Assembly: GCA_022836615.1 (NCBI GenBank)
Contig: MU405308.1
Coordinates: forward strand, 62,001-126,000
Source of the DNA: Annulohypoxylon bovei var. microspora
Taxonomy: Eukaryota; Ascomycota; Sordariomycetes; Xylariales; Hypoxylaceae
Direction of reading: 5' to 3'
Length of the DNA stretch: 64,000 bases
Shown: piece by piece, positions 43,791-56,128 of the stretch
Numbering within the stretch: position 1 is the stretch's first letter
Layout: each line of letters opens with the position of its first letter
The notes under the pieces: model-generated
Database searches by the model: none
Seen by the model: only the letters and a program-made list of their open reading frames with translations
What the model was told of the DNA's origin: nothing
Position numbers and translations under genes: made by a program

Positions 43791-46700
43791 CACGGATATG
43801 CCACCTGATGAGAGCGGATGGAATTTATAGAAAATATGGGATAGTCGGCTTCACATAAAATTCATATCTCGTCGCGACCAGGTTAAGTTGTCCGCACGAC
43901 TTTCACGGACGAGGTCGAATGACTTGTGAAAGATGGCGATTCGATCCGATTGATGGCGATTGACGGTGATTGATGTGGTCGGAGGGTCGGAATACGTGAT
44001 AGGTACAAAGGTACATGTTTAATTATCAGTATGTATGTAATAGCTATATGTGTATATCCGGCTACCCAGTTATCCATCTATCCATTTATCCAGTAAGCTA
44101 GGTAGTTATCCAGTTATGCAAGTATACAGATATGTACTCGGGCCGGGTACGAAGTACATCCGGCAGAACGCGTACTTTAAATTCGACGCGTCTCATATTA
44201 TTTACTTTCTTCTACTTCCACCAATCAACAACCAACCATCATATAGTTTGCACACGTACAACTCCCACCACCAACTTCCCAATTCCTCGCCTGAGACGAG
44301 TCCGATCGACGTCCGATCCGAGATACGGGTCAGCTCGTCCTCGACCGCGTCGTGCTCCCTCGACCCGCAGCTCTCTCGCTCGCATCTCGAGCCCTACACA
44401 ACTCGCGCGACGCCTACTCCACAGTCCTCCGACTCCCGTTTTCCGAAAGGAATGACTCCGCGTCCCCTAGGCCGAACCCAGACGAGCCTCGCGCGACACG
44501 TCGCTGCTCGGGGTCGACGGGGATCTGATGAGCACCGCCGCGCGTGGGTCGTCGCGCGAAGGTGGCCAGCCGAGCCTGGCCTACGGGTCGGCTCCTAGGG
44601 AACGGCGTTTCGGAACTTAACCCTAAGATTCTCCTTGGTCTCCAGTCTTGCGTCCGCAGTCGTCCACGCCCCGCCTTATAAGCCTCTAGCCGCACCCGCG
44701 ACGCCTCGCCCTGCTGCGAAGCAGGCCTGGCAGACCGGGGCTCCGAGGGGCGGAAGGGCGGGCCGGACTCCAGCCGTCCTCGGGCGCGCGAGCGCCTCTG
44801 CTATGAGCCTCACCGGTAAGAACCCCCGGCCGGGGGTCGCTCGTCAGCCCTGTGCCGCTGGAATATACTCTGGTCGTCTCGCGACCGTGTCGGCGACGTC
44901 TTCCAGCGCCCAGCAGGGCGGGAGATGGGTTTCTCGGCGGCTCGCCGCGGCCGGCCAGACGTGGCGAGGCGCGGCGAGGCGCGGCGAGACACGGCGCCAT
45001 CCCGCCTGGCCTCGCCTGCGCCTGCCTGCGCCTCGCCCGTGCCGCCAGGACAGATCGGGAAGAACGTAACATCGGCTACACACAGTCAGAGCCCGACGGC
45101 AGTTTCGCCCCGCCCACCGCTGGCATAGCTCGTCAAACCATCCGCGCAGCCTAGCCGAGAGCCTCTCGAGTCCCCCGACTAAGCTGCGCGGGCGACGGCC
45201 ACGCGGTCACGACAGAAACTCCCCTAGGGCTTCTCGACATCCGACATACCTTCGCCGCCGTGTTACACGTTCTCGGAACTCTCGTCCCAGGTCACGATCT
45301 GGCTATCCGCAGCCGTCGGCGCAAGACCCGACTTCGTCCGAGCCGCGACAGACCCATCCACCCCGCCCTCTAGCTCTGCTACGACTCCCGACATCGCGTC
45401 TCGGCAGCAGCCACCGACGCGACACCTCGTGAGGTCCGACCAGGCGCATCAGCTTCCTCTCGCGGGCCACGCCCCGCGACGAGGGAAGACGCCAAACCCC
45501 GCCCGCCGACCACCCTCGCGGCGGTCGACGGGCGTCCCTCGCCTCTGCCAGACGCGGCGCGAGGAGAGATGACAGCGCGGCTTTTACGGACGTCTTTTGG
45601 CCGTGCGGAAGCGCCCCCCCGCCGCTCGCCAGGGCTCGGCGGGGGAGGAATCAAAAACTAGTCCACGTCGGCAGCGCGCGCGACAGAGAGAGCTGCTCTC
45701 GAGACCAGGGCCGACGCCGCCGGGGCGACGCGACCCGCCGGCTTCCGCGAAGGACCTCGTCGACGACGGCTCGGGACGCGGGAAGCGGGCTCAGGGGGTC
45801 GCGACGAGGCACGCGCGCAGGCAGCTCGACCGACGCCGCTCCTCGCAGGGAGCAGATCCGGGACCCGTCTCGAGTCGGAGTCAGAGCTTAGCACTCGTCC
45901 GGATCCGAGCCCCGCGAACCGAGCGGCGTCGACACGGCGAGCCCGCGAGCGTCGCAAGCGCAGCACGCCCTCGGGGGACGTGCGAACCATATGATGGCAA
46001 GGACAGGCCAGACGGGGGTAGTCCTAGGTTGCCCTCCGCCCCTAGCCGAGCGGGGGGCAGCCCCCTAATTCGTCGGGGATAAGTCTCACCACCGCTCCTC
46101 AGACTCCGACGCACCTCGCTAACCGACGAAGCAGGACCTCCGGCGCTCGCAGGTCTCGGGATACGTCGCCGCCACACCGACGACGAGACCGACATCTGCC
46201 TCTTCCCGACCGGCGACGGATCGCAGCGCAGCGCAGCTCTGACCGTCTAGGTGTCCAGACAAGTGTCTGGGCAATGACGAATCGAATACCTGGTCGAGGT
46301 CACACGCCGCCTTTCCTAGGTAACCAGGTACTTACCTAAGTCGATATACCTAAACATCCACGGATAGGTAGGTATATGGATAGCAGGTAGGCGGTTAGGT
46401 AAGTGGTAAGGTAGGTGGTTAGGTAGGTAGGTATAGGCAGATAGGTGCGATGGCATGGAAGAAGCTTCTCGTAACCATAATGCTCATCACGCCATCCTCT
46501 CTCGCCGGTACCGCTCGCGTCTAACGCGGACAACGCCAACCACGCGTCGCACGGAATTAAGGAGGCCGGACGGATATGTACGTCTCATTTTTCGCCGCTT
46601 GATCAAGCCATCTTAGCCCTGCGATATAATCCCGCGACGTAGGCATGTACCTAGGTAGGTACCTACCTACATATCAGCTCCCGAAAGCCACCAAGCCACC

Positions 46701-46943
46701 AAGCCACCGACGTAAGCCCGCAGTTAGCGGACTTTATACGGCGCGCGGCCTTTAGCCTCTCCATCTCCGTAGACCTTGTAACATACGTACCTAGATACCC
46801 AGGTAGCCTAATAGATTTGACACAGCTGGTATCCCGAGACGAGGCTCGCAGAAGAAACCGTATCGCCCCGTGCCGTTCCATACCGTCCTCTCTCATCTCC
46901 CACCCGTGTCAGCCTAACAAGAAGATCCCGCATCTCGCCCAGC
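43791..46943. other. GC-rich gap without a recognised gene
   Basis: About 3.1 kb. The segment 44180-44310 resembles a fungal 5' leader (CTTCTACTTCCACCAATCAACAACC) and the following 44440-46250 is GC-rich with several overlapping frames, none of which shows a known domain or a convincing exon chain. GGCGAGGCGCGGCGAGG repeats occur near 44955-44995. A small unrecognised gene starting near ATG 44451 or 44807 cannot be excluded. 46300-46800 carries TAGGTAGG words. Confidence 0.35.
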
Positions 46944-47781
46944 ATGGCTTCCGACGAGACGATAATCCTCGTCACCGGCAGGACAGCCGGAACACGGACA
47001 TCCTGAGACAGACGCGCTAACCTCGACCCCAGGCGCCGACCGCGGCATCGGCTACGAGACCGCGGCCGCGCCGTCGAGCGCGTCGGCCAGCTCTCACATC
47101 CTCCTCGGCAGCCGATCGGCGGAGAGAGGCCAGAAGGCCTTAGAAGAACTGCAGCCGACCCAGCCCGCCCGCGGCAGCTCCTCGAAGGGCGCGATATCGG
47201 CGACGCAGATCGACGTGACCGACCAAGACCCGATCCGGGCAGCCAAGGAGCAGATAGACGCGCGATTCGGAAAGCTGGACGTGCTGATAAACAACGCCGG
47301 CGTCGTCGTCTACCAGCAGGTCGACAAGCTGACCGCCCTCCGCCAGGTCTTCGAGACCAACGTCTTCGGCCAGACGGCGGTGACAGAAGCCACGGAGCCG
47401 CTCCTCAAGAAGGCGGCCAAGCCGTACGTCATATACGTCTCGTCCGAGCAGGGCTCCGTGACGAAGCGGCTGGACCCCGACTACGAGCACCGCGCCGCGC
47501 GCGGCGACCCGTACCGCATGAGCAAGGCGGCCCTCGACATGCTGGCGGCCTGCCACAGGTACGACTACGCCGGCTGGGGATGCAGGGTCCTCGCCTTCAA
47601 CCCGGGCTGGTGCGTCACCAACCTGACCGGGGAAGAGGGCCGCGAGGCGCGCCTCGGGGGCGGCGCCAGAGACCCGAAGGAGCCGGCCGCAGCCATCGCC
47701 GACATCGTCCTAGGGAAGAGAGACGACGACATCGAGAAGAACGCCATGCTGGACGTCGACGGAGGCGTCCTGCCGTGGTAG
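46944..47781 (+). CDS. Short-chain dehydrogenase/reductase
   Basis: NAD(P)-dependent oxidoreductase of the classical SDR type, 260 aa from exons 46944-46977 and 47033-47781. The cofactor loop TGxxxGIG (VTGADRGIG) is restored only by splicing a GC-AG intron. NNAG follows FGKLDVLI, the catalytic tyrosine and lysine are in YRMSK, and the Ser is in IYVSSEQGS. PGWCVTNL is the usual post-active-site loop. The segment between the cofactor loop and LLGSR is unusually rich in Ala/Ser. It resembles carbonyl reductase/YDL114-type fungal SDRs acting on small carbonyl substrates; the substrate is unknown. No signal peptide; cytosolic by inference. Confidence 0.85.
46978..47032 (+). other. GC-AG intron in the SDR gene
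   Basis: 55 nt, donor GCAGGA, branch GCTAAC, acceptor CAG. It joins ACC-G to GC-GCC to form Thr-Gly-Ala. The only nearby GT (GTCACC, 46971) would give the wrong frame. Confidence 0.65.
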
Positions 47782-49113
47782 AGCCCGGCTCCCCGGCTCC
47801 CCGGCTCCTAGGCGGCGTCAGAAATCACACCGCGAGCAACGGACGGCAACGATATCGAGATAGGCATGCAGGTACCTACATTGACCTACCAGTCTTATGC
47901 GGAAGCTCCTTTCTTAGAGCATCTGGTGGGAAAAATACTCTTCCAGCTTTACAACCGCACAAAACACAAGCACAAAATACCAAATAAAATCCAGAAATCA
48001 AATAAATATCATTATTTTAACTCCATTCTTTATACTATAATAAACTCGAATTAATTTTTGCAGTTTCTTGTGGCTTTCAGGTGTCTCGTATAGGTATGTG
48101 GTGAGTTTTGGCGATTTTTGGAGAGAAAATCGGAGGCTTCCGCATAAGACTGGCAGGTCATTGGTACCTAGGTAGGTACCTAGTTAAGGAATTCCGCCAG
48201 CGCGAAGGACATAAAAGACATCAGACACGTATCGGAACGAAAACCCCACGATACCTCTTGCACAGTGCGTACCCGGGCAGATCGTTTTATGCCCTTCGGA
48301 CGGACTACGCGAAGCTGGCGAAGGTGACCGCGGCGAGGGATCCTGGTAACTAGGTGGGGACCGCGGATCAATCCGCCAATGATTCGGGGGGCAGTCTTCC
48401 GAATAAGGAAGGTTCCTAGGTAGGCATAGGTCAAGTCCCTGGTCCGACTCGTGTCGAAGATCAGGTCCTCGAGACCAGGTAGGGTTAGGGGTAAGTTAGG
48501 GTTCGGTATATGTTTTTTATTTTAAGAAGTCAGTAAGCTGTTCAACCAGCTGTACTATGTACTCAACAAATAAGCAAGTACCCGAATCAGCAAACCAGCA
48601 AGTCAGTAAGTGAGTAGGTCAGTCAGCTATTCAGTCAGCTATTCAGTCAGCTATTCAGCTAATCGTTTAATCAGCCAGCTTTTTAACCGGCCAGTCAATC
48701 AGTTGTTCAGTTAAAAACCAGTCAACTAGATGAGTAATAATCCTTCTGGGAGGATTTTGGCTTCCCCTCCAACCCCTTTGCCCGCTTCCCTTACATCCCA
48801 ACGAACCGCTTTTTACGATGAAAAGTTGTCTCAGGCACGGAGAATCTACAAAGGCAGCTAGGTAGGCTATATTTAGGCATATAATCATTATGCAAGGTAC
48901 GGAATACACACAATTTAAGCGTACAAGTTTATCGACGAAGACGGTCGTGGAGAAAAAGATCCCTAGCCCTACGAATCAGATTGCTTTGATGCCGCTCATC
49001 TCGATCGCCTCTTCGGAAACGCTTTCAAGCATGCCTACCTACCTACCTAGGTAACCAGCTTAATATCCGTAAAGAAACAAATCCGTTATACTTTCATAGT
49101 CGACCTGGCACCT
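47782..49113. other. Intergenic region with CAGTCAGCTATT repeats
   Basis: Contains an AT-rich stretch (47970-48060), TACCTAGGTAGGTACC words and an array of AGTCAGCTATTC and related units (about 48560-48690). No gene supported. Confidence 0.6.
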
Positions 49114-49725
49114 CTAGGAGAACCCGCCAAGCATCTCCTCCCTCTCTCGTATAAAGGTCTCGAAGCCGCTTCTCGAACAGCTTCCGCCCGACCCGTCGGT
49201 GCACCCCGGAAACGGCTGCGGGGAGTGGTTCACCAGCGAACGATGATAATCGCCATCCGCAAACCCGTAGCTTCCCTCGCAGACCAGCTTCTCCATGGCC
49301 AGGTTTCCTAGGCAAGGCGTCATCTCGGACGTCCTCCACGCCTAGCGAGGGTTGACGCGATCTGGAGGCATCGTATCGTCGATCGTCCCCGCGCCTTCGC
49401 CCCCTAACACGGAGTTGTCGAACAACCCTACGGCGACGAACGCCGCAGACGGAAGCGTGCGGTGCGAGAAGCTGACGTACAGATCCTCGCTAGCAGTTTC
49501 GCGCATCAGCAGCTCGGCGGCGGCGTCGAACCACAGAAATCCGACAGCGCCGGACAGCAGGTTCCCGCATCGCACGTCGTAGCGGTATCGCGCGTCCTCG
49601 GCGTACTCCCAACCTAGCCACTCGTCCGGCGAAAATAGCTCCAGGTCGTAAAACGGAGAACCGTCACGGACGACCGACTCGTGTCCGCATAACAGCAGCA
49701 TCCCGGCTACGTTCGCAGTGGTAAG
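49114..49725 (-). pseudogene. Histidine acid phosphatase (phytase-like) C-terminal relic with in-frame stop
   Basis: On the minus strand the frame from about 49725 reads NLTTANVAGMLLLCGHES, then PFYDLELFSPDEWLGWEYA, YRYDVRCGNLLSGAVGF, DLYVSFSHRTLP, and, after a TAG at 49344-49342, continues in the same frame with AWRTSEMTPCLGNLAMEKL, FADGDYHRSLVNHSPQP and SCSRSGFETF up to a TAG at 49116-49114. This matches the C-terminal half of fungal secreted histidine acid phosphatases as I recall them. The N-terminal half with the RHGxRxP active-site motif was not found upstream (49726-50280). Loss of the catalytic half plus the internal stop make it a pseudogene. Confidence 0.6.
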
Positions 49726-50333
49726 ATTGTATCGGCGCCACCGTGACTTCCCTCGGCGAAGCTGACGAGGCTTACGAGGTCGTCGCCTTTCCGGAGTCCT
49801 CGGGGCCAGGCGCAGACGAGGAGACGTAATCAGCTAGGAAACCGAAGGGCGGTATCTCGGTATCCCACACGAACAGCACTTTAATGTCGAACATTATACC
49901 TAGGTACCTACTACCTATGTGCCTGTCTATGTACCTGTCTATCCGCGACGGCGACGGCGGCCATCAGGGAGCCGTGCGTGTCAGCCATCGATAAGTCGGA
50001 GACGCAAAGGTCTCGCGGTCTGCTATCCCATCCAGGCCGCCCGGCTTACTAGACATGATAAGCGCGAGCATCGGTAGGTTTATCCGTCCGGGGGTCATTA
50101 TAATAGCCCACATCTGCAATTCTACTCCTGCGCGGTCGAGGGTAGTTGAAATATAGCCGAGCGGAGTCCGCGAAGAATCTGTCGAGCGGCCATGCTGCTA
50201 TCCCCTCGGAAAGAGAAGTCACGATTACAAAGCCCTTAGTCTAGAGGTCTCCAGCTCCGAACAGGAGACGAGCGATACGGATGCCAGACGCACACGGAAC
50301 AAAGATTAAGTTGGTGCAAGTATTATTAGATAT

Positions 50334-50423
50334 CATCACCTGGTTATTAAGTATCGTTACCTGGTTATTAGGCATCATTACCTGGTTATTAGGTATCATT
50401 ACCTGGTTATTAGGTATCATTGT
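50334..50423 (+). repeat. 21-nt minisatellite translating as ITWLLGI
   Basis: Four copies of CTGGTTATTAGGTATCATTAC, within an ATG-started 93-codon frame (50281-50562). The unit length is a multiple of three, so it encodes hydrophobic seven-residue repeats. No other sign of a gene. Confidence 0.85.
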
Positions 50424-52004
50424 TTTAAGTATTACTATGTATCATTACTACTCGCCTCGGACCGTTATACAGAATCCCCTGACGCAACCCAGCGCGGGTT
50501 ATCTGATCAGGTACCGGAGATTGAGAGACCTCTCCTATTCGGGACGACGCTACCGCCGATAGCGTCGTCGAAATCTCGCAGATCAGATCCGACGGACCCT
50601 TCGCGTCGCAGCGGACGTCACGGCAGAGCCAATCACGCAAATCGTAGTAATTCGTAGCACGCCAGCCTAAACGACTCTGGTCCTAGCCGCGTCGAATAAA
50701 ATATTGTCGCGTGACGATCTGCCCGATCCGGCTCTCGAACACTAACACCTACCCGAAGGGGACAGGCGCGCGCAAATTCTATCTTGGCGACGTCGCAGCG
50801 GCTAGGTTAAGGGACATAAGCTTATCGCTAAGCTTTACGGCTCCGGGGGCCGCACAAGAGCCGGTTCTCGATCACCGCCGCCCAGGGTCTGACCTTGGCC
50901 AGAGAAGCCGCTAAGCCGAACGAGGCAGAAGCTCCGAGCGACGTGCTATCCGTTCGCGCATCACTACCGCGCGGTAGCTCGCCCACGTCGACCTAAGCCC
51001 TATATCGCCAACCCGGCTAAGATCAGGGGTCTCCAGGCATACGAGAATCGCTCCGCGCGGTAAATTGGACGACAGAGCCGGGCCGGAAGAGGTCGCAGGC
51101 GAGAGGAGGTTACAGGCGAGAAGAGGTTACAGGCGAATAGAGGTCATAGGCGAGAAGAGAGGGCTCGAGCGCCGCATATAAGCTATGCAGCATGCACCTA
51201 CCTAGGTAATTATCTAGGTAGCATGTAACCAAGTCAGGTATCTGGGTATAGCTATACCTACTTATGCGGACAGCTTATCCATATCCGTCCACGTATCGCT
51301 AGCCTGAGGTTTCGGAGTTTTTATGCACGCAAGCCTCCGTAGCGTCTGAAGCAAGATGCGCCTAAGGAGGTCTAGCTCATTACCTAGGTAGGTAGGTAGC
51401 TCGAAGTCACCTACCTACCTCGGTAGTCTAGGTGCATTAATAAGCTAAGCAGACCAGGCGGACAGGTCTAAATAAAGTCCTGCGCTCGTTGGTAAGTATT
51501 ATTAATGCCCTCGAGATATATAACACGGAAGAACACATTCCTTACCTAGATACAGTAAGTTGCCGTTTATAGAACAAGGCCCGGATCGTCACGACCCCGT
51601 CCCATCCTCGGTCGGCCTTCGAAGCTCGAGGCTCAGGGCATCCGGGAAGGCTACCTGGGCAGACGCAGATATCGCGTAGCGGAGATATTCGAAGGAGACG
51701 CTGCGGCACTTCCCTGCTAGCAAGCTTCGAGAACAATCTCGTTATCGAGCTGCCTCCTATGCGGATCAGGCCGGAGCTAGCACGCGCTTAGGCTCAGGTC
51801 ACCGAATCGATGATACGTCAAGATTCCGCGAGCTCGCAGGCGACGATCGACGCGAGAACATGGGGTATCGTATTCTATAATCACGTCTGCGATCGGAATC
51901 ATGCGCTCGGCCACCTCTCCGGACGCCAGCTCGTCGCGCCGATTCGGGGGGTGGGGGGGGGCAGAGGCGGAGTATAGATAAAGTACGATCCCAGCCCGGT
52001 CTGC

Positions 52005-52100
52005 AATACAGTCTACAATCCGGTCTACAATCCGGTCTACAATCCAGCCTACAATCCAGCCTATAATCCATCCTGCAATCTAGTCCGAAATCTAGTCCAT
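52005..52100. repeat. CTACAATCCGGT 12-nt array
   Basis: About seven imperfect copies of CAATCCGGTCTA / CAATCCAGCCTA. Confidence 0.85.
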
Positions 52101-52238
52101 AATCCGTAGTCTGCAATCCATAGCCTACATATAGGATCACCTACCGGCCTCTCTCGAGGTGACGGGATAAGGTCACGTCGCTCACGCCCCCCCCAACCCG
52201 AACGCGACATAGCCCACGCCGCAAGCGACCCTTACAGC

Positions 52239-54282
52239 ATGACGCCACTTACCGCGACGCTCGCCGAGAGGCTAGATCGATACAGCGATCCGAACGGGCC
52301 TAGGCTTACCGACCGAGACGACGCTACCCACAGCACGTCCAGCCTCGAGACGGGAACGGAAGCACACGAGAAAGACTCCGCGACGAAAATCCGGTGCCAG
52401 GCCATAGATCCGACGGCGGAACTCCAGGACCAGACGCTGCGCCTACCGTTCCCCCGGCTCATAACCGCATACCTGTGCCTGGCCGCGATCTACTTCATAT
52501 CGATCCTCGACATCAACTCCGTGGCCACCGCCCTCCCGTCCATATCGACCTCGCTGGACGCCGGCAACACCATCACCTGGACCGGAACCGCCTACGTGAT
52601 GGGGCAGACGGCCTTCCAGCCGCTGTACGGGCGCCTGTCCGACATCTTCGGCCGCAAGGTGGTCCTGATGGCCTGCGCGGGCTTCCTCGTCGTCGGAGAC
52701 GTCCTCTGCGGGTTCGCCCAGAACGCCATATGGCTCTACACGTGCCGCGCCCTGAGCGGCATCGGCGGCGGCGGCATCAGCTCGCTCGTGCAGATCACCG
52801 CCAGCGACCTGGTCAGCCTGAGAGACCGCGGAAAGTACCAAGGGATACTGAGCTCCGCCATCGGCCTGGGGGCCAGCACCGGGCCTTTCATCGCCGCGGG
52901 CATCGTGGCGAGCTCCAGGGACGGCTGGAGATGGATCTTCTGGGTCCCCCCGATCCTCGCCTCTGCCGTGAGTCCCCCGCCCGACCCGCTCCCGCCCTCA
53001 GCCGCGACGCGCCAAGACGCCTACGGCCAAGGTAAAGATCGCTGACATCGACACAGTGCACGGCGGTGATGTGGGTATACCTACCCCTGAAGCCCGTGAC
53101 GGGCAGCTGGTCGGAGAAGGCGAGAAAGATAGACTGGCTCGGGCTACTCACCGTAGTAGCCGGCGTGCTGTTCCTCATAGTAAGTCTGCGACAGGTACCT
53201 AGACAGGCACTGATATCGGGCTATCCACCTACCTCTGCTAAGACCTGACAGATACCCATCAACTCGGGCGGGAGCACATTCCCGTGGAATAGCCCCCTCG
53301 TAATCTCTCTGCTGGCGTTGGGAGGCACGCTCGTCATCCTCTTCGGCGCGGTCGAGATATGGATCGCCAAGCTCCCCATGATACCGCTACGCCTGTTCGA
53401 CCAGGTATCCACGAGCGTCATCTACCTGCAGAGCGCCCTGTACAACGGAGTGTGGCAGATAGACCTATACTTCCTGCCCGCGTACTTCCAGGACGTCAGA
53501 GGCTATACCCCGCTGCAGAACGCGATGCTCATGCTGCCCCTGCTCCTCACCCAGAGCGTCGCCGGGGTCGCCGCGGGCCAGATCACGTCGAGACTCGCCA
53601 GGTAAGCTGCCCGACCCGCACCAGCACCCCCAGAGCCGCCGGCACGCCGAGCTCTCCGACAGCGAGCTCTCCGCTAACGACCCCCCCGCAGGCCCGGCCC
53701 CGTGATATACGGCGGGCTAGCGCTGTGGGTGCTAGGAGCGGGCCTGAAGGTGCTCTTCTCGCGGACGACCCCCGTCGGCGTCTACGTGACGGCGCTGATC
53801 ATCGAGGGCGCCGGCGTCGGGTTCATCCTCCAGCCAGGTAAGGCCGACCCTAGGATCTAGCACGAACGTCCTCTTCCGACGCTAACAACCGCGCAGCCCT
53901 CGTCGCCCTGCAAGCCCTATCTAGGCCGGAGGACCGCGCCGTAGCCACGTCGACGCGAAACCTGGCGCGCATGCTCGGGTCGGTCTTCGGCCTGGCGATC
54001 GCGACCACGGTCCAGTTCCAGTTCACGAAGTCGGGGCTGTCCGACGCCATCCCCGAGGACGTCCGGCACCGCGTGACAGAAGGGCTGTGGCGAAGGGGGG
54101 AGCCGGAGTCGGCGGCGTGGGAGTCTCAGATTCTAGACGCGAAGCTCGAGGGCGCGCACGCCGTATTCGTCATGATGGTTCCGATGATGGCGGTATGCCT
54201 GCTAGGCTGCCTGCTCATCCCGAACGTGCGGCTGAAGGGAGATCCGAAGACGGACGACGAGAAGAAGCAGGGGCAGAGCTAA
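52239..54282 (+). CDS. MFS drug/ion transporter, DHA2-like
   Basis: Proton-coupled efflux-type permease, 577 aa, five exons: 52239-52967, 53057-53179, 53252-53601, 53692-53837 and 53897-54282. A hydrophilic N-terminus of about 70 residues precedes TM1 (ITAYLCLAAIYFISILD). Motif A is GRLSDIFGRK after TM2, and the antiporter motif C region is GLGASTGPFIAAG in TM5. WIFWVPP marks the start of TM6, and SALYNGVWQIDLYFLPAYFQ is typical of the DHA2 14-span family. The C-terminal half contains RNLARMLGSVFGLAIATT. Introns have GTGAGT, GTAAGT, GTAAGC and GTAAGG donors and CTAAC-type branch sites; the second holds a TAGGTACC word. Substrate is unknown. Confidence 0.9.
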
Positions 54283-56128
54283 AGCCTCAGAGGGAGCTAC
54301 ATCCATATGAGACCGTATATAAGACTGTAATAAGACTGCATAGATAAGACAAGACAGACTGTATATAAGACAGACTGCATAGACAGACTGTATATATAAG
54401 ACAGACTGTATAGACAAGATAGACCATAGATAAGACTGCATACATAGATATTAGATATAAGTCAAGCCAGCTATCTTGATGAAATGATGAAATGATGAAA
54501 TGGCGAGATGACGAGATGGACGGCCATACTGCCACATACATATTTTAGGCTCGTATGGACAAACGTGGCGAGCCGATTTTCAAATAGGGACGAGGGCGAG
54601 GGAATTAAGTCGAATTATATCGGAGCTGTCCGACGCCCCTCCCACCCCTGAAATCTACCTACCTATCGAACTGTCGATCTCTAAGGCTCGATAGTATCGC
54701 CAAGCCTTACCGGCATCCACGAATGCTCCCGAGGTTGTCTCTGATTGGCCGAGATTACCCAAAAAGGCAGCAATCGCCCCGTACCCCGCGATAGTCTCCA
54801 AAACACGACGCCACCACGGCACCACCCACCCCACCCCACCTGGTCCAGGCGAAGACGACACGCCAGGCGCGGCGCTCCGCTTTTATAGCTTAACTGAACA
54901 ACACGCGGGACTTCGCCTCTCGAATCTCCACCTCGTCACCTCGTCTCGACCGGGGCGACCTCTCGAAGCTCACGCAGGAACAAGCTGCAGGAACAAGACC
55001 CAGAAACGACCGAAGCGGGCTGATTCACAAAGCTAACGTCTGCGATACCTACTTATTAGCATTACCTACCTATTAGTATCACCTAGCCTACCCGACCAGT
55101 CTGGTTTCTCGCAAGACCGCGACTTGCGGTCGACGTGTCTAGCGTGCCGGGGAAGCCTACCTACCCAGGTCCTAGGTACCTAAATAAAGGCCACACGCAG
55201 CCCCGGAGGATATCTATCATGCCAAAGCTAACTTAGGTAACCTGGTCGGTAGTCGGGTTCCTCTGCTCATAACTAAACCGTTCGCACGGGAGCTCGCACC
55301 AGCTGATGCGTCACGTATAAACCACCACCGTATCCGTATGGCTAGCAGCGCATCCCACGTATTGCCGCAGGATGACGAGGATAGTTAGATTCCGACTGTT
55401 CACCGACGATTAGGCTCTGGCGTGGGGGCATCTGGCATGAGTCATCTGGAATGGAGCGTGGAGCGTGGGGCGTAGTAGAGGACCGCTGAATTTAACTCAT
55501 CGTTATACTAGGTACCTACATTGCCGTCACGTCATCCTTCACCACGCCGACTGAAGCCGCCACTTCGTCAAGTTTCATATGAATGAAGAAGAAGGTTGGC
55601 AAGGTCTATTCGAACTTCAGATGTCACGATGCGGACCATAGGTAGGGAGATGTGACGACGTTGTTGCTAAGTCTACTAACTATAGATCGAGACGTACAAG
55701 AGTCCACACTGTCCCAGGACCAGCAACTAACATATCTCCTCCCCGGCAATCCCAACCTCTGACGAGCCAACGTCATCCAGGGAACGAATATCCATATCCC
55801 TCCACAGCTACCCAGGTCTTAACCCGGCATATGGGATCCAGCGACAATATCCATGCTACCTGGCCCTGGCCCTGCTGCAGCAGCTGCTGATAGGACATCG
55901 GCATATGCTGAGATGGCTGATGATATGACTGATGATATGGCTGATGATATGGCTGATGATATGGCTGATGATATGGCTGATGATATGGCTGATGATATGG
56001 CTGATGATATGGCTGATGATATGGCATCGGTGCCATCGCGTACGGATACCAGGGGTAGTTAGGCATCGCGCATGCCCTGGACTATATCCTCGAGCCTCGC
56101 CAGACACCCCTCTTCCTTGTAACCGTAG
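54283..56128. other. Intergenic region at the edge of the repeat-rich compartment
   Basis: TATAAGACAGACTG repeats (54310-54440) and GATGAAATGATGAAATG (54478-54500) follow the MFS gene. TACCTATTAGTATTACC words lie near 55045-55085. The end holds a 12-nt array (55919-56028). No intact gene recognised. Confidence 0.5.
55919..56028 (-). repeat. 12-nt array translating as PYHQ repeats
   Basis: Nine copies of GATGATATGGCT; on the minus strand an ATG-started frame (56066-55773) reads them as Pro-Tyr-His-Gln repeats. It lies directly downstream of unknown family copy A and could have been its tail or an independent frame. Confidence 0.85.

Larger units (their letters stand above)
49726..52238. other. 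Gene-poor region between the phosphatase relic and MFS gene
   Basis: No intact gene recognised. It has a 21-nt minisatellite (50334-50423), AGAGGTTACAGGCGA repeats (51105-51155), TACCTAGGTAGG words, a G-run near 51945-51960 and a CAATCCGGTCTA array (52005-52100). The sequence upstream of the HAP relic gives only short frames. Confidence 0.5.

Noticed and set aside
45597..46195. Overlapping GC-rich frames on both strands
   Set aside because: Translation is Arg/Pro/Gly-rich on every frame, as expected for GC-rich non-coding DNA; no recognisable motif.
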